Shown one piece after another: positions 1 through 10,867 of a DNA stretch of 64,000 nucleotides. The notes under the pieces are model-generated. The model was not told the DNA's origin. It worked only from the letters and a program-made list of their open reading frames with translations, and searched no databases. Origin of the DNA: Rhizodiscina lignyota (taxonomy: Eukaryota > Ascomycota > Dothideomycetes > Aulographales > Rhizodiscinaceae); NCBI GenBank assembly GCA_010015805.1, contig ML978122.1:1150453-1214452 (forward strand), given 5' to 3'. The translations under genes were made by a program, and so were the position numbers. Within the stretch, counting starts at the first letter, position 1; each line of letters starts with the position of its first letter.

Positions 1-462
1 CTTGGCAAGACATTTGAAGAGCTGGGCCCGTATCAGGATGATGCGATGGAAATGGTGGTATGGGTCAACTCTGGAACTGGGAAGGTGGTAGTCAGCGTGG
101 ATGTGCCGAGTGGCGTAAACGGCAGCACCGGTGAGATTTTGCTTGACATGCTTTACATTTATCCACCTTCGTTGACCGATCGTGCTGCAGGCGAGACCAA
201 CTATGACGCTTTGAACGCGGGACCATTCGCCATCAAGGCAAAACACATTGCCTGTGTCGGCGCCCCGAGGATCGGTCTCCTCCGCGCCCTTCAGCGAGCG
301 AGCAACCCTGCGTCAGGCGAGCCCCGTCCCGATTGGTCTCTATGGGCCATCGATATCGGCATCAACAAGGCCTGGAAGCAGTTCGGATCGGTGGGAGGAA
401 GAGGAGTGAGATTTGGCGGCGAGTGGGTTGCTCCAATCACATTTGTGAGCGGAGAGGCCTAA
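1..462 (+). CDS. EDC3: EDC3-like YjeF_N domain protein, 5' end outside window
   Basis: C-terminal part of a YjeF_N (NAD(P)HX-epimerase-fold) domain protein, open from base 1 in frame 1 to a TAA at 460-462. Visible blocks are SVDVPSGVNGSTGE, IACVGAPRIGLLRAL, and a terminal WAIDIGIN...GVRFGGEWVAPITF block. The last one matches the end of fungal EDC3 (enhancer of mRNA decapping) rather than a stand-alone epimerase, whose C-terminus lacks the 'adIGI...W...GVeFG.eWV' ending. EDC3 acts in cytoplasmic P-bodies as a scaffold for the Dcp1/Dcp2 decapping complex and Dhh1. The LSm and FDF parts that would confirm this lie upstream of the window. No intron is needed in the visible part. A plain NAXE-type epimerase is the alternative. 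Confidence 0.72.
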   Translation, partial: LGKTFEELGPYQDDAMEMVVWVNSGTGKVVVSVDVPSGVNGSTGEILLDMLYIYPPSLTDRAAGETNYDALNAGPFAIKAKHIACVGAPRIGLLRALQRASNPASGEPRPDWSLWAIDIGINKAWKQFGSVGGRGVRFGGEWVAPITFVSGEA

Positions 463-1052
463 GGAGTCGAACTTCATACAGTCACACGCTTGGGGAAATT
501 ATGATGCTCTTGGATGGGATGCGCTTGAGGTTTTGCTTGGCATAGCGCAGGCGTTCTTGAATTTTTGAGGATTACCTCTGGATTTTTGCTTAAAAGCTTC
601 ACGATTGACGACAATGCTTGTCGAGACTTCGAAAGAAGGCCGAGGAATGACACGTGCGGCCTTGTCGCTTTCTCAGGCTTTCTTTGTGTTGTACAGTAGT
701 AAGTACCGCCCTCACTTTGGCAGTACAGAGGACAATCAATGACATGATCCCATACATTTTCAAATCTTTGCTTGCTATCTGATCCGGTGAGAGGTATTCT
801 AATCTCTCGCTGGAAGTGGTGTCGATTGCTCGCAGTCTCTGAGTACTGGCTTCGACCGGTGACAAACAGGTTCGCCGCCGCTTTCAAGACGCCGAACAGC
901 TAGAATATATGGCTTCTACAACGAATACAGCGTACAGGTTTTCCAAAGGTCAGTTGTTGCTATTTACACTCCAAAGAACGTAGCCCTGCGCTTTCAGATA
1001 TAATCTTCCTTTCGTCTTCAAGGATAAGCACTATCCTGGCCAGCTTTGTGAA
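463..1052. other. Intergenic, 590 bp
   Basis: 3' flank shared by the EDC3-like gene (plus) and the hydrolase gene (minus), which converge here. Only short ORFs without recognisable similarity; no RNA gene or repeat seen. Confidence 0.6.
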
Positions 1053-1851
1053 CTACCATATGGCTTCTCCATGCAGCCATTCCTTCATCCAGGATACCTG
1101 CGCATTTTTTGCTCTGACCATCGCTCTGCGTTCCTTCACGTCCTTTGGGTTGCCCCGGGTTGCAAAAGCATGCGAGACGCCAGAGAAGTACTGGTAGTCA
1201 TACGGTAGCCCCTTCGTCGGGATAACGTCATTTGCGTACTTCTTCAGCTCTGGTGTGAACGTCTCGTCGTGTTCTGGGGCGACGATCTGTACTGGAACAC
1301 CGATGTCATCGATGTATTCCTTCGACAGCCAGGTGGGGTGCGCAGTGGAAACGCAATTCACAAGAGGTGGATCATGTCTTGGACCCGAGGCGAAAGCCAG
1401 ACCATCCGCCGTAGCAGTAGCCAATCACTCCGACGCGTTCATATTGCGATCTCAAGGCTTGGGCGCACGAGAGAATCTCGGGCCAGCGCATCTCGGGGCC
1501 ATTACGGCCAACCCAGGATTTCAAGTCGAACGCCGAAGGTCCTTTCTCGGCTAGTATTTCGCTGTCAATAACTTCACCACCAAAGCTAGATTCTGTGAGA
1601 ATCCTGATGAGTTTCTGAGTCCGGTATGGGACTTACAAGTCCGGCAGATAGACAGTCGCGTCAGCCTCTTTCGCATAGTGATCAGATAAGAGCCTCGTGT
1701 TCCAACCAAACAGGTCAGCAATGACCATTATGGCAATCTTGGAATTTGAGCCCGTGATGTAGGCATTGTTATCAGCCAGTTTTGCCTCTTTGCCAATAGG
1801 GGTGCCATCCCATTCGAACCCACGAAGGCAGCATTCCGACGGTCCCGGCAT
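1053..1851 (-). pseudogene. Dienelactone hydrolase family gene, apparent frameshift
   Basis: Alpha/beta hydrolase of the dienelactone hydrolase family. The ATG at 1851 starts MPGPSECCLRGFEW, the usual fungal DLH N-terminus. Exon 1 runs to YLPD and a GTAAGT donor near 1627; the acceptor near 1573 resumes with FFGGEV. The nucleophile motif GYCYGGW is present with its Cys, and PEHDETF and GVSHAF supply the expected Asp/Glu and His regions. Between GFRLGSK and DPPLVNC (about 1375-1384) the frame changes by one base: the upstream frame meets TGA while the family sequence continues without a gap in the next frame. No sensible intron bridges this, so it is either a recent pseudogene or an assembly error. 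The rest of the gene is intact to the stop, which argues for a recent event or an error. Such enzymes hydrolyse lactone or ester bonds in aromatic catabolism; the substrate cannot be told. Confidence 0.65.
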
Positions 1852-2726
1852 TGTCAGCGTTGGCTTTTCTTCCAGAATCACAAGCGAAGAGAGTGATAGT
1901 GAGAATTACTCCGATGGATTGACTTTGACAGATGAGAGATCACCGCAATTAATACAGGACGAGTTCACAGCACGGATGAAATAGAAACCGAGAGGATTAA
2001 TAATGTGACAACCACGACCGACGTCCCCTCGAAGGAAATCCAGCGGAAATACGAAATGAGATACCTACGGAGACTTTCGATCTGCTCTTTGAACGCAGGG
2101 CAAACGCCAAGTTCATCCAGCCGTACCGAAGAAGCAGGACGCGGCGCGCGACGCTAGCGGTACCAGCAGCGGGAGTGTGGGGAATCGAGCGAGGCCAGTA
2201 AGTTTAAATACTGCTCGACACTCGAGCCCGGCATTGAGCCGATAGACGGGTTAGCACGTGGTGGATGGGGGCCTCGTCTACTTTTTCGTCTGCGGCGGAT
2301 TGTCTCCCCATTGGAAAAAGCCAACCACCAGTCCACGTCATTAGTTTACCCTGCAACATGCCCGCCGCATCATCATGCATCTCTCAGCTGAGTAGGTTCA
2401 CGGATCCGTGGAGGGTGCGCGGCCACATGTTCAATACGAGCTTTCTCGGCCAGTAACCTGTGCGGCGCAGTTGAACGAGTGGCTGTGTGGCTTATCGGCT
2501 CGACAACTCCGAAGCCGTTGCAGCCTTAAGGTTGGCGCCAATTCGATGCGGCCGGGTGCTCAGCCTTAACTTCAGACGCGCAATGCAGAGAATGATAAAG
2601 CGCATGTCTGCCTGAGATAACAGGAATTCTTAATCTTCCAAGGAGTGGAAACTCGACGTTGCGCACAGTTTTGCTTCAATCCCCCTGTGTACTCTCCCTT
2701 CCCGCTCTCTTTCAGGCAGACGCATC
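1852..2726. promoter_or_regulatory. Divergent intergenic region, 875 bp
   Basis: Lies between the minus-strand hydrolase start and the plus-strand gene at 2727, so it should carry both promoters. A pyrimidine-rich stretch (2676-2716) precedes the 2727 ATG, as is common near fungal start sites. No TATA box or defined operator could be assigned. Confidence 0.4.
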
Positions 2727-3370
2727 ATGGGGAACGATAACTCCAAACCCTCCGTCCACAAGAGACTCTCCAAAGCAATTCCATACATAGGCTGGGAGTA
2801 TGAGCACGGGTACCATGATCAATCGCAGAGGGTCTTCCAAGGCGACAAAGACAGAGAGCAGTTCATATGCAAGTCACCCTCAAGATACCCCTTCTACTCC
2901 ATCATTATGTCAATTCGAATGAGGCTGACGGGTCGACAGACGCTGTAATGGCCGTCGCCACAAACAATGGCCTTGTCAACCTTGAAGACCACGAGTTCAA
3001 GCTCCTGTACTCGCGGCGGGAAGACCGCGACGACCACTTGATTGCCAGAATCGTTGCAATTAAAGACGGCGTGATTGACGCAAAGATTGAGCCCCTAATG
3101 GATGGTGAGGATCAAGTGCAGGCATTCAAGGCGTTGAGAAAAGATGTTGAAATCAAACTCGATCGCTTGCTTCAGCAAATTCCTGATCGAAATTTCACGG
3201 CGGCAGGTCCAAGCACTACCAGCACTACCGACGCTACCAACGCTGCCAACACAACGACTAGTACGAGCGAGAACCAGCCCAGGAGGCCCAGGAGGTCTGG
3301 TACAGGCGCGGTGGAGGCACCTCCGGCATACGAGAGCACAGATGTGGACATGACGGCGCGCAAGTCTTGA
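2727..3370 (+). CDS. Hypothetical protein with N-myristoylation start and PPAY motif
   Basis: No family recognised. The ATG at 2727 begins MGNDNSK, which fits the N-myristoylation pattern (Gly2, Ser6, Lys7). The first frame runs into a stop at 2948, while a second frame from about 2858 is open to 3370. A 47-nt intron at 2810-2856 (GTACCA...AG) would join them in frame, giving ...WEYEHG then AVHMQVTLKIP; it is short and its donor is weak, so the junction is tentative. The middle (VNLEDHEFKLLYSRREDRDDHLIARI) looks folded, followed by a charged helix (DQVQAFKALRKDVEIKLDRLLQQI). The C-terminal third is Thr/Ser/Asn-rich and disordered and ends with APPAYEST. PPAY is a PPxY ligand for WW domains such as Rsp5/Nedd4-type ubiquitin ligases. 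A membrane-anchored adaptor is possible but is inference. Confidence 0.55.
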
Positions 3371-4297
3371 TTGGAAGTGTGAAGGTTCATGAGATGACAT
3401 TCTATTCTCCCAGTTGCGTCATCAGCTTGGCATTCTTCTTCATGGTTTATGATATACTCCTCCCTCATGATGGTTTACTGTTTCCAGGGAACTCAATCTT
3501 TGATTTCTGGCCGTACTTTAGTTGATTCGTACACTGCCACAATACCCAATTTCAAAGCTCATCAAACCCGTTACTCTTCTTGCAATATGCAATGCATTAC
3601 GGAATTGTGAGAAGGACTAAAAGATTTCTCCCATGCGAGATACTATCAGGGGAGGAGCCTCCATATAAGTAGGCAAATTAAGAGGTAACAGCTCAGAGCT
3701 GACAGCCGTGCGCTGCTGTGCAATATATCACTAGCCGCTATTCGCACAAATTGTTGGAGTAATTGTTGGTGTAATCGCTTCGCTGCCACCTATAATACCT
3801 GAGCACGAGAAGTTTCGATCAACTAGGAAGGAAATAAATAATAGGCTGTGTAGGAAGGAAGCCATTTCCTTAAACAGAAACCACTAGTTTTCCGGGTTCA
3901 GGATTCAGCTGGGTTAGGTTTTCTTTTCTAGCACGACGATTGGCGGGGCCCTGGGGGTCGGTCGCTGATACGATCCATAAAGAGGATAGTGCGCTTTATG
4001 GCTTTGCAATCGCTCTTCATGCCTTTTTCACAAACATCTTAAACTTGATAGTCAGCTAGAAGCTACTGAAGCAATCTTTTATGGGTCAAGTATGGTTTTG
4101 TACGGAATGTTAAGGATAGTCTCGGCTTGAGTCATTGACGAGTTTGTGGGATCTTCTCACTTAAATCCTCTGGCAACAGAGTCGCATCATGTTTCTATCT
4201 CTTGTTTCCATTCTCTGCGGTGATAGGACTATAAGTGCTCGCGGAAAAGGACATAAATTGTCTAAGTCCAAAGCCTAACAATCGTTCAATAGCAAAA
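3371..4297. other. Intergenic, 927 bp
   Basis: AT-rich stretch with no credible ORF. It should hold the 3' UTR of the 2727 gene and the promoter of the hydrolase gene at 4298. No recognisable repeat or RNA gene seen. Confidence 0.5.
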
Positions 4298-5376
4298 ATG
4301 ATACGGAAAGAGTACATTTACAAAGACGTCGATGGCGTCCAAATCGGCGCGGATGTCTATTACGACGAAAGTACATCCGATAAGAGTATTCCCATAGGTA
4401 AGTCAAATCATTTAACTACTATTTCCTCATACTGACGGCTAACTTCTTCGCACAGCTCTATACTACCACGGTGGTAACTTTACTGTTCGCACCAAAGAAC
4501 AGATGGTAAAGGGCTACATTGAAAAGCTGCTTGAGCTTGGATTTGTGGTTATATCTGCCAATTATCGCCTCTGCCCTACAATCAAACTCTTTGACGGACC
4601 CGTCACTGATGCCTTGGACGTTTATCGATGGGCTCAAGAGACTCTGCCAAATATCTTGAAACGAGATGCAAACTTGTATGTTGACGGGACCAGAATCGTT
4701 ACCTTTGGGCATTCTTGCGGAGGTACATTGGCGCTTTTAGCGGTAACTACACAACCCTCTTAGCACACATCTAGAATTGCGGTTTGCTATACAGTCGCCG
4801 GTCAAACCTAGGCATAGCTGATACGATCGAAATCAGGCCAATCTCCCACACCCCCCTTGCGCAATTCTAGATGTGTACGGCATGAAGTACTTGCAAGATC
4901 CGAGGTATCACACACGATCACCTGCGACAGCAAACCTCCCTCCAATCAATCTAGCTATTGTTGCCGAAGTGTGGAAGCAACTTCCTCCTCCAACAAGTGG
5001 CCCACTGCCCAGCGGACCCAACGGGCCAAATCTAGGGGATGCCAGAGTCGCGTGGATGTTCCAAGCATTGAAAGACGGCACCCATATCGAGCAAATTGTC
5101 CACGACGGTAACTATGAGCGCGTTGATCCGGCTTTCTTGTTCTCCAAGATCCGATTTCCTCCCACTTATTTCATCCACGGAAGCGCAGACACCTCCGTCA
5201 GCCCGGAATTTTCTCAGCGCGCATGTGAGCAGTTGAAGGGTGCTGGAGCGGAAAGTCACTTGGTGATAGTGGATGGCGCTCCACACGGTTTTGATGCAGC
5301 GGCCCTGCCCGGGGATGAATATTTTGCCATTGTGAGCAAAGGTCTTGAATTCCTTAAAGCGCATATCATATATTGA
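4298..5376 (+). CDS. Alpha/beta hydrolase fold-3 family protein
   Basis: Three exons join cleanly: 4298-4397, 4456-4742 and 4837-5376. Intron 1 (4398-4455) has a GTAAGT donor; intron 2 (4743-4836) is phase 0 and ends in CAG. The product of about 308 residues starts MIRKEYIYKDVDGVQ. It carries the oxyanion-hole motif YYHGGN of the HSL/esterase type and the nucleophile elbow GHSCGG with catalytic Ser. The acid is probably in HGSADTSV and the His is in GAPHGFD near the C-terminus, in the usual order and spacing. There is no signal peptide, so it is likely cytosolic. Fungal relatives are small-ester or lactone hydrolases and some sit in secondary-metabolite clusters; the substrate here is unknown. 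Confidence 0.82.
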
Positions 5377-6002
5377 GCCTCAAAGCCTATTTCTCGCTGG
5401 AAAAGAGATAATTGGGCATGCATTTTTCAGGGCTGAAAGCTTTTACGATATCAATGGTTAGTCGCGGGGTGAACAGCCCCGGGCTCAGCTTCGAAAGCGG
5501 AGCTGCAGTTCGCTTATTACTTGGAGCCTTCAGGAAAAAGTTTGATGTCGGAGCTGAGATGTTGATCGAATCAATGGAAGCCCTCTCCGCACGGCGGGTT
5601 TCGGTATGCGGGTTGAACTCCATACAAGCATAAATTCAAGCTTAGGACGGCCGACTAACCTCAAAGCTTGATCCGTGGCCGTGGTGAATTAAGGTTCTGG
5701 ACAGGTCTGAAAGATTCAGCTGCGGCTACCATGCAGTGTGTCCCGGCTGAACTGGTTCGATATTTGCCCTTGTGGCGTCGTTAGAAGCTCGTTTAGCTGG
5801 CCCAGCCGCCCAAGTCACAAGTCCGAAGTCACATCGAGTTAGCCTTACCACAACGGGCAATCTGGATCAAGACCACATGCACAATCCATCATGATGGCTA
5901 TCAAGAATACCGATAGAAGGGGATAAGCCGTTCAAATTACATGGAGCTTATAAGTCAGCATGTATGGACTACTATGGGGGTTGTTTGTCGACCGTTGGGA
6001 GA
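5377..6002. other. Intergenic, 626 bp
   Basis: Contains short open frames on both strands (around 5387-5633) that read as mutual shadows with no similarity. It should carry the promoter of the Thr-rich gene. No repeat recognised. Confidence 0.5.
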
Positions 6003-6950
6003 ATGCGTTTCACGGCCTTTTTGCTGGCTGCGGGCTCCGCGAGCTTCGTAGCAGCAACGAGCAATGTGTGCACTGAATTAATCTACCGTGTGTTCCTGCC
6101 GCTCTCTACTTATGCACCGGCTCAATCATTTTGTTCATCGCATTATCATGAGAAGCCACGCACCACCGTCACTGTGACAGACAAAACCACAAAAGTTGTG
6201 GAGGGAACTACCACAGAGACAGACCTCTCCACCTCGACTCTTTCCACCACGACGACGGTGGACACCGAAGAACTCACGACGACGGTATCAACCACAACTA
6301 CGACGAGCACAGCCACCGTCCCGGACACTCTGGTGAAACGGCACACGAGTGACAAGCACACGACGTCCACCACAACGTCCAAGACAACGACGAAGCCAAC
6401 AAGCACTAAAGAGACTACTACTACCTCTGCCACCGGCCCAGGTGTCTTGCTCTCCAAGCTCGAAGCCGAGGCGGCCTCCTTCTTGAGCACGCTGTGCTCC
6501 TGCATCGAGTCGCCCATCAGCGCCACCACAACGCTTGAGAAAACCAGCACAACGACCGACAAGAACGGCGCGACGGTAACGACCATCATCGGGACCATCG
6601 TAGACGAGACAGACACCACCACCCTTACCACCGGCACCTCGACCGTCACAACGACCAGCACCTCGACAACAGTCTTCACGACGACCACTATGTGACCGAC
6701 CCCCGCGGCTGGCGCCTGCAGCAATGTGCAAAACTGTGCGCCGGGTCTCGAGTCGGGCGACAACTGCGGTTGCTTGGTGGATGCGGATGGCTATTCGGCG
6801 TGTGCCAACCTGGTGTCGTGCGCCACCCAACCCCAGCCCGCCTCTTACACTTCGAATGAAGACTGTGCCGGGTACTCGGGCACGCGATGCGTGCCATTTT
6901 GCTGTCCGGGTTTTCAATTTGTTTGTTTAGATGTTACAACGTGCGAGTAG
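6003..6950 (+). pseudogene. Secreted Thr-rich/Cys-rich wall-like protein, interrupted by one in-frame TGA
   Basis: The ATG at 6003 opens a signal peptide (MRFTAFLLAAGSASFVAATS). About 200 residues dominated by Thr/Ser follow (TTTTVDT, TSTSTTVF and similar), typical of O-glycosylated fungal wall or adhesin stalks. The frame meets TGA at 6693-6695 and then stays open in the same frame to a TAG at 6950. The downstream part encodes a compact domain with 12 Cys (QNCAPG, DNCGC, FCCPGF, terminal TCE) that looks like the real end of a secreted protein. Because both halves share one frame, a single base change is the only break. The stop context is TGA-C, the leakiest stop tetranucleotide, so read-through, recent inactivation and sequencing error all remain possible. 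A GT...CAG pair (6692-6721) spans the stop in frame but 30 nt is too short for a normal intron. No GPI signal is evident. Confidence 0.6.
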
Positions 6951-8141
6951 GCGAAAGGAGAGGGGGAAGTGTGCTGATCCAAGGATGGGCAGGTCGGCCA
7001 CATCTCTCATTCTGTCTTGGAATTACTCTCTTCATGACATTTAAGAGGATGAACGACAAAAGCAGGGAAGATTTCGTTAGATGATCGGCATAGAGCCAAA
7101 GAAAAGAAAAAGGAATTAAACAATCTTAGACGGTTTTAATGTTTCCATGGTGCTCAGATTTTGGCGCATTGAGTCAAAACATTAGGAACTGAACGTCGCA
7201 TATTGAAAGGAAACAAACAGCTCCTGCTTCTGCGATGAGAGTTCTGCGAAGGGATTACCATGTCCAGGTTCCTTTGGACATATGATCTCGTGTGGTGCGA
7301 CAAAGGCGGCCGCTGGCGGAGCAGTGCGGGTGAGATGCTTCCAGGAGCAGCCACTTATGCCGATCAGCTCCTGATGAGATTAACGACATTACGAAATGGA
7401 TCCCAATCTATAGTCTATACACGCTTTCGTGAATCTCGAAACGGAATTGTCTAGTCATAAAAAATGCGCTTCTTCGGTCCTGTGACGTGTGCCGCAAAAG
7501 GTAGGCAGGCTTGTCCCTGAACTCCTCGAATCTGCTTCCACATCAACAAAGGGTCGAGAACAGGAATTTGGTACCAAATCAAAAATGATTAGTCTGAGAT
7601 CCGGTGGAGACATACCATCTATGTAGGAGGGCTTCCAGCAATATTACGGAGGACCTTTTAAAGGCCCCTGAAGCTTCCGATGCCAAAGAAGGACGATTGC
7701 TAAAATTTATATCAATTTTAAGATGGACGGACAAAGACTGACAAGAGTTCTATGCTTGCCGATCTCGGCTTCCTTGTGGGTCCTTGCCGATATCCTGGCG
7801 AGCCGGAGAGCTCACCTTTTCTCAGAGCCAATCCTCGTGCCACTTCTCAACTTCTGTCCTTTCGAGAAAGAGGTCTGAATTATTACATAACAGTTCGTGG
7901 CTCTGCACATGGCATATACTTATGCGCCGCTTCAGTGACATCACGCTTGATGGTTGTCTTGTGCGAAATGAAGTGTAAGCTGACTGAGGAACAGTGGAAC
8001 GTCCAGGATTGCACCTAGTTGCGCGAGTCCATGCGTAAGTTAAGGGCACGCGACGCTCGGTTTAAAGAATCAAGGCTCGCAAGTATGAAGTAGACACGTA
8101 ACAATGAGTATTTCGAGTCGTTTCTCTATTCATCTTTCAAT
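6951..8141. other. Intergenic, 1.2 kb
   Basis: No gene supported. Short ORFs near 7260-7454 and 7752-8049 overlap on opposite strands and show no family features. The last part should be the promoter of the DUF3431 gene at 8142. Confidence 0.5.
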
Positions 8142-8930
8142 ATGAGGTGGCTATCTACAGCAGCATTACTTGCACTCATTGGCTCTGCCTTTGCCGCAGA
8201 TAATACAGCTTCGAGCACCAGTTTCATTCCCCCGGCACCTACACAACTCGGAATTGTTTGCGCCCGTTTCAGCGAAGATCTACGGATATGGCTCCCATTC
8301 GAGAAGAATACCTACGTCTACGACAAAGGCACCTTCGTTGACGCAAACGACACCGTCAAACATGAGGATTTTCGCTCGTATGTGAAACTGAACAACACCG
8401 GACGCGAAGAGAAGACGTACCTCTACCACATCCTCACGCATTGGAACGACCTCGACGATATTACCCTGTTTACACAGGCCAGTCCGGACCTGGCGGCTCC
8501 AGCGGCGAATACGACAACCCAAATGGTCGAGATCGCTCTGCATACGAAAGAGGATGAAGTGAACAATATCAACCCGGATCTGTTCCACGCACTCGCCGAA
8601 TGGAAGACGATCAACTGGAGTAGTCCGTTCGAAGCCGGATGGATCACAGCAAGCCAATTATCGTCCCTTACAAGAGTTCCTTATACCATGGGAGAGTACT
8701 TTCAATATGTGCTCGGCCAACCTCACCCCACTGCGATCCTCGCCACCCACGGTGGAATAGCGGCCGTCACGCGCGACACAATCAAGAAGAATCCAAAAGA
8801 GGTGTATGAGAGGGCATTCCAGAGGTTCGAAGAGTCGCCGTTCGTCAACACCGAAGTTGGCTTTTATCAAGAGAGATTATTGGCACCAATGTTCAGCAAG
8901 CGCTACTGGTTGGGACCGGTAGGACAGTGA
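8142..8930 (+). CDS. Secreted DUF3431 family protein
   Basis: Single-exon gene of 262 residues. A clear signal peptide (MRWLSTAALLALIGSAFAA) is followed by the fungal DUF3431 domain. Diagnostic blocks are VCARFSEDLRIWLPF, NTYVYDKG, the NNTGREEKTYLYHI core, and NDLDDITLFTQ. The family is widespread in filamentous ascomycetes and resembles glycosyltransferase-like folds, but its activity is not established. Several NxT/NxS sites suggest glycosylation in the secretory pathway. Length and motif order look complete. The ATG at 8142 is chosen because it begins the signal peptide directly. Confidence 0.8.
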   Translation: MRWLSTAALLALIGSAFAADNTASSTSFIPPAPTQLGIVCARFSEDLRIWLPFEKNTYVYDKGTFVDANDTVKHEDFRSYVKLNNTGREEKTYLYHILTHWNDLDDITLFTQASPDLAAPAANTTTQMVEIALHTKEDEVNNINPDLFHALAEWKTINWSSPFEAGWITASQLSSLTRVPYTMGEYFQYVLGQPHPTAILATHGGIAAVTRDTIKKNPKEVYERAFQRFEESPFVNTEVGFYQERLLAPMFSKRYWLGPVGQ

Positions 8931-9035
8931 TATATCGCATGGCATGCGGAAATTTTCGGTAAATGAATATGCATTTATGCGGAAGTACTCCGTAAATATC
9001 TATTAGAAGCCGCCCATCTATCTAATCTTGTAGCC

Positions 9036-10867
9036 TTAGGCATCATTTGCACAATCAAATGGTTTGCCTGGAATTTTGTTAGCATGAGAAAAACTTTTTG
9101 ATGGAGTTGAGAACAAAGTTTGTTCTTTACACTTACCAATGCCATTGGTCTGGTTAGAGGTTATAATGCTCTGAATCGTAGCATATGTTCCTCCAACCAA
9201 AAAGAATGCCCCGAAAAGAAGCAGCGAGTAATGGGACCAGTAGAAGACTTTCTGTCCCATCGAGCCTTTACGGTAGGATTTATGATCATAGAGCCAGCAG
9301 GCGCCTGGAATCATAATGGCCAGAGGAGCAAAGCACACAGAGGCATTGAGGGCCAACAAGTAGTTGAATACGGGGATTGCCTCAGCCATGATGAATGAAA
9401 GGGTCCCCAAACCAAAGGTGCAGGAGCTATGGTTGGTTTAGTATATGATGTTACGATGGAAATAGGGATTGACTTACAACCAGGTTATCCAATGAATAGC
9501 AGACTTGGCTTGCAAGTGAGGAGATTTACGGAGGATGCGAACGAACAAATATTTCGAGGCCACGTGAAGGCAAAGCAGCGCAATTGCCAGGAGGCCAGGA
9601 AGCGCGATTCCGTAACATACTTTTTCGATTACAGGTCCAGCGCTCTGTAGATTTTGACATTAGTACACATTCCAGGCCACAACGAAGAGTGCAGGAAGCT
9701 TACGGCGAGAGATGGACTCGTAACCCACTGCCCACACCATCGATAAATGACCAGAGAGAACGCGATGTAGCATGCACCCGAAAACGACATCACAATGATG
9801 ACGGCTTTGTTGAAGTCCTTTGGTCTCTTCATTTCGGCCATCAAGGGGATGAAAGAATTAGCGCCGGCCGATGAGTTGAAGATGTTAAGTGAGGCCACCA
9901 TCCCACTGATGAAAGAAGGACTGCCAATGACAAAGTAGCCAAGCTCGTAGGGCCCGCTCTGAGGTGCAGCGGCTGGGCGGTCGCGCGTGGTTACCGCAAT
10001 GCTGTTGAGAGAGTTATGTTAGTTAAGTGAATCGGTGCGCTCGAGGGTATGTATTTCTTACACTATAATGAATACGGCAGTGAATATAGAGGCAGAGCCA
10101 ATCCAAGTAATCCAGCCCAGGGAGTGGAACTTTGGTAGACTTGCACCCAGAGCGACGACGATGTAGGTAATGAATGACCACCATACAGTGCAAGTAGCAT
10201 GGCTCGAAAGGGCATTCAGGCCAGTAGATACACCCAGGATACTAGCACCCACGGCAAGAATCCAACTAGATGAACATTAGCCTTATTGAATTTCTTCGTG
10301 GTGGGTTGTCTATCACAAGTTCGATTTGTGTACTTACCCGAGGAGGAATAGAACTCCACATGTCTCTTTCAGAACTTTACCACCAAGAATCATCCCCATG
10401 TCGACGATTGAATGGCAGGTGGTATGGTTGTGCCTGAAATTGCCAATGAGGATGGCACAGTCTAGAATCCCTGTCAGAACCAACAAATCGGCTTCTCTTT
10501 CTACAATAACTTACATGTATTCAATAAACCCCATCCTATAACAGACAATGCCCCCCCTAAAGCGCCCAGGGAAAACAAAGTGGAAGGAAGACTGAGGATA
10601 CCGAGCGAGAAAACCACTTTATGGAACAAATGTAAGCATATGGCATTCAAAGCAACAGCACGGGGTAGACTCACCTTTGAACATAACGAACAAAGCTCGT
10701 TTCATCCCAACAGTGCGGTAGTCAATGGCGTCGTCATCCTTTCGAAAGACCTCGTGCTCATTGTCATATACCACGCCATCTTCAACGAGGACGCCGACGG
10801 TGCCAACTTCAACAGAAGACTTTCCGTGGCCCTTCTCCGCGTCGTGACCGAGTTCTTTCTCTGACAT
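9036..10867 (-). CDS. Amino acid transporter, AAAP family (Neurospora MTR-like)
   Basis: Multi-exon permease read on the minus strand. Exon 1 (10867-10675) gives a hydrophilic N-terminus and ends with the membrane-entry block KRALFVMFK at a GTGAGT donor. Exon 2 encodes VVFSLGILSLPSTLFSLGALGGALSVIGWGL in sections. Further exons give GASILGVSTGLNALSSH, a block of helices around 9901-9629, and the end block with GSMGQKVFYW. The last intron (GTAAGT near 9136 to CCAG near 9067) joins to GKPFDCANDA and the TAA at 9036. Order and motifs match the MTR-type neutral/aromatic amino acid transporters of fungi, with about 11 membrane segments at the plasma membrane. Internal exon ends between 10500 and 9410 were not all fixed. 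Confidence 0.8.

Noticed and set aside
6692-6721. GT...CAG pair that would remove the TGA in frame
   Set aside because: Only 30 nt, well below the shortest usual fungal introns.
6146-6763. 205-codon Val-rich open frame on the minus strand
   Set aside because: Shadow of the Thr-rich plus-strand stalk (ACN codons read GT on the other strand).
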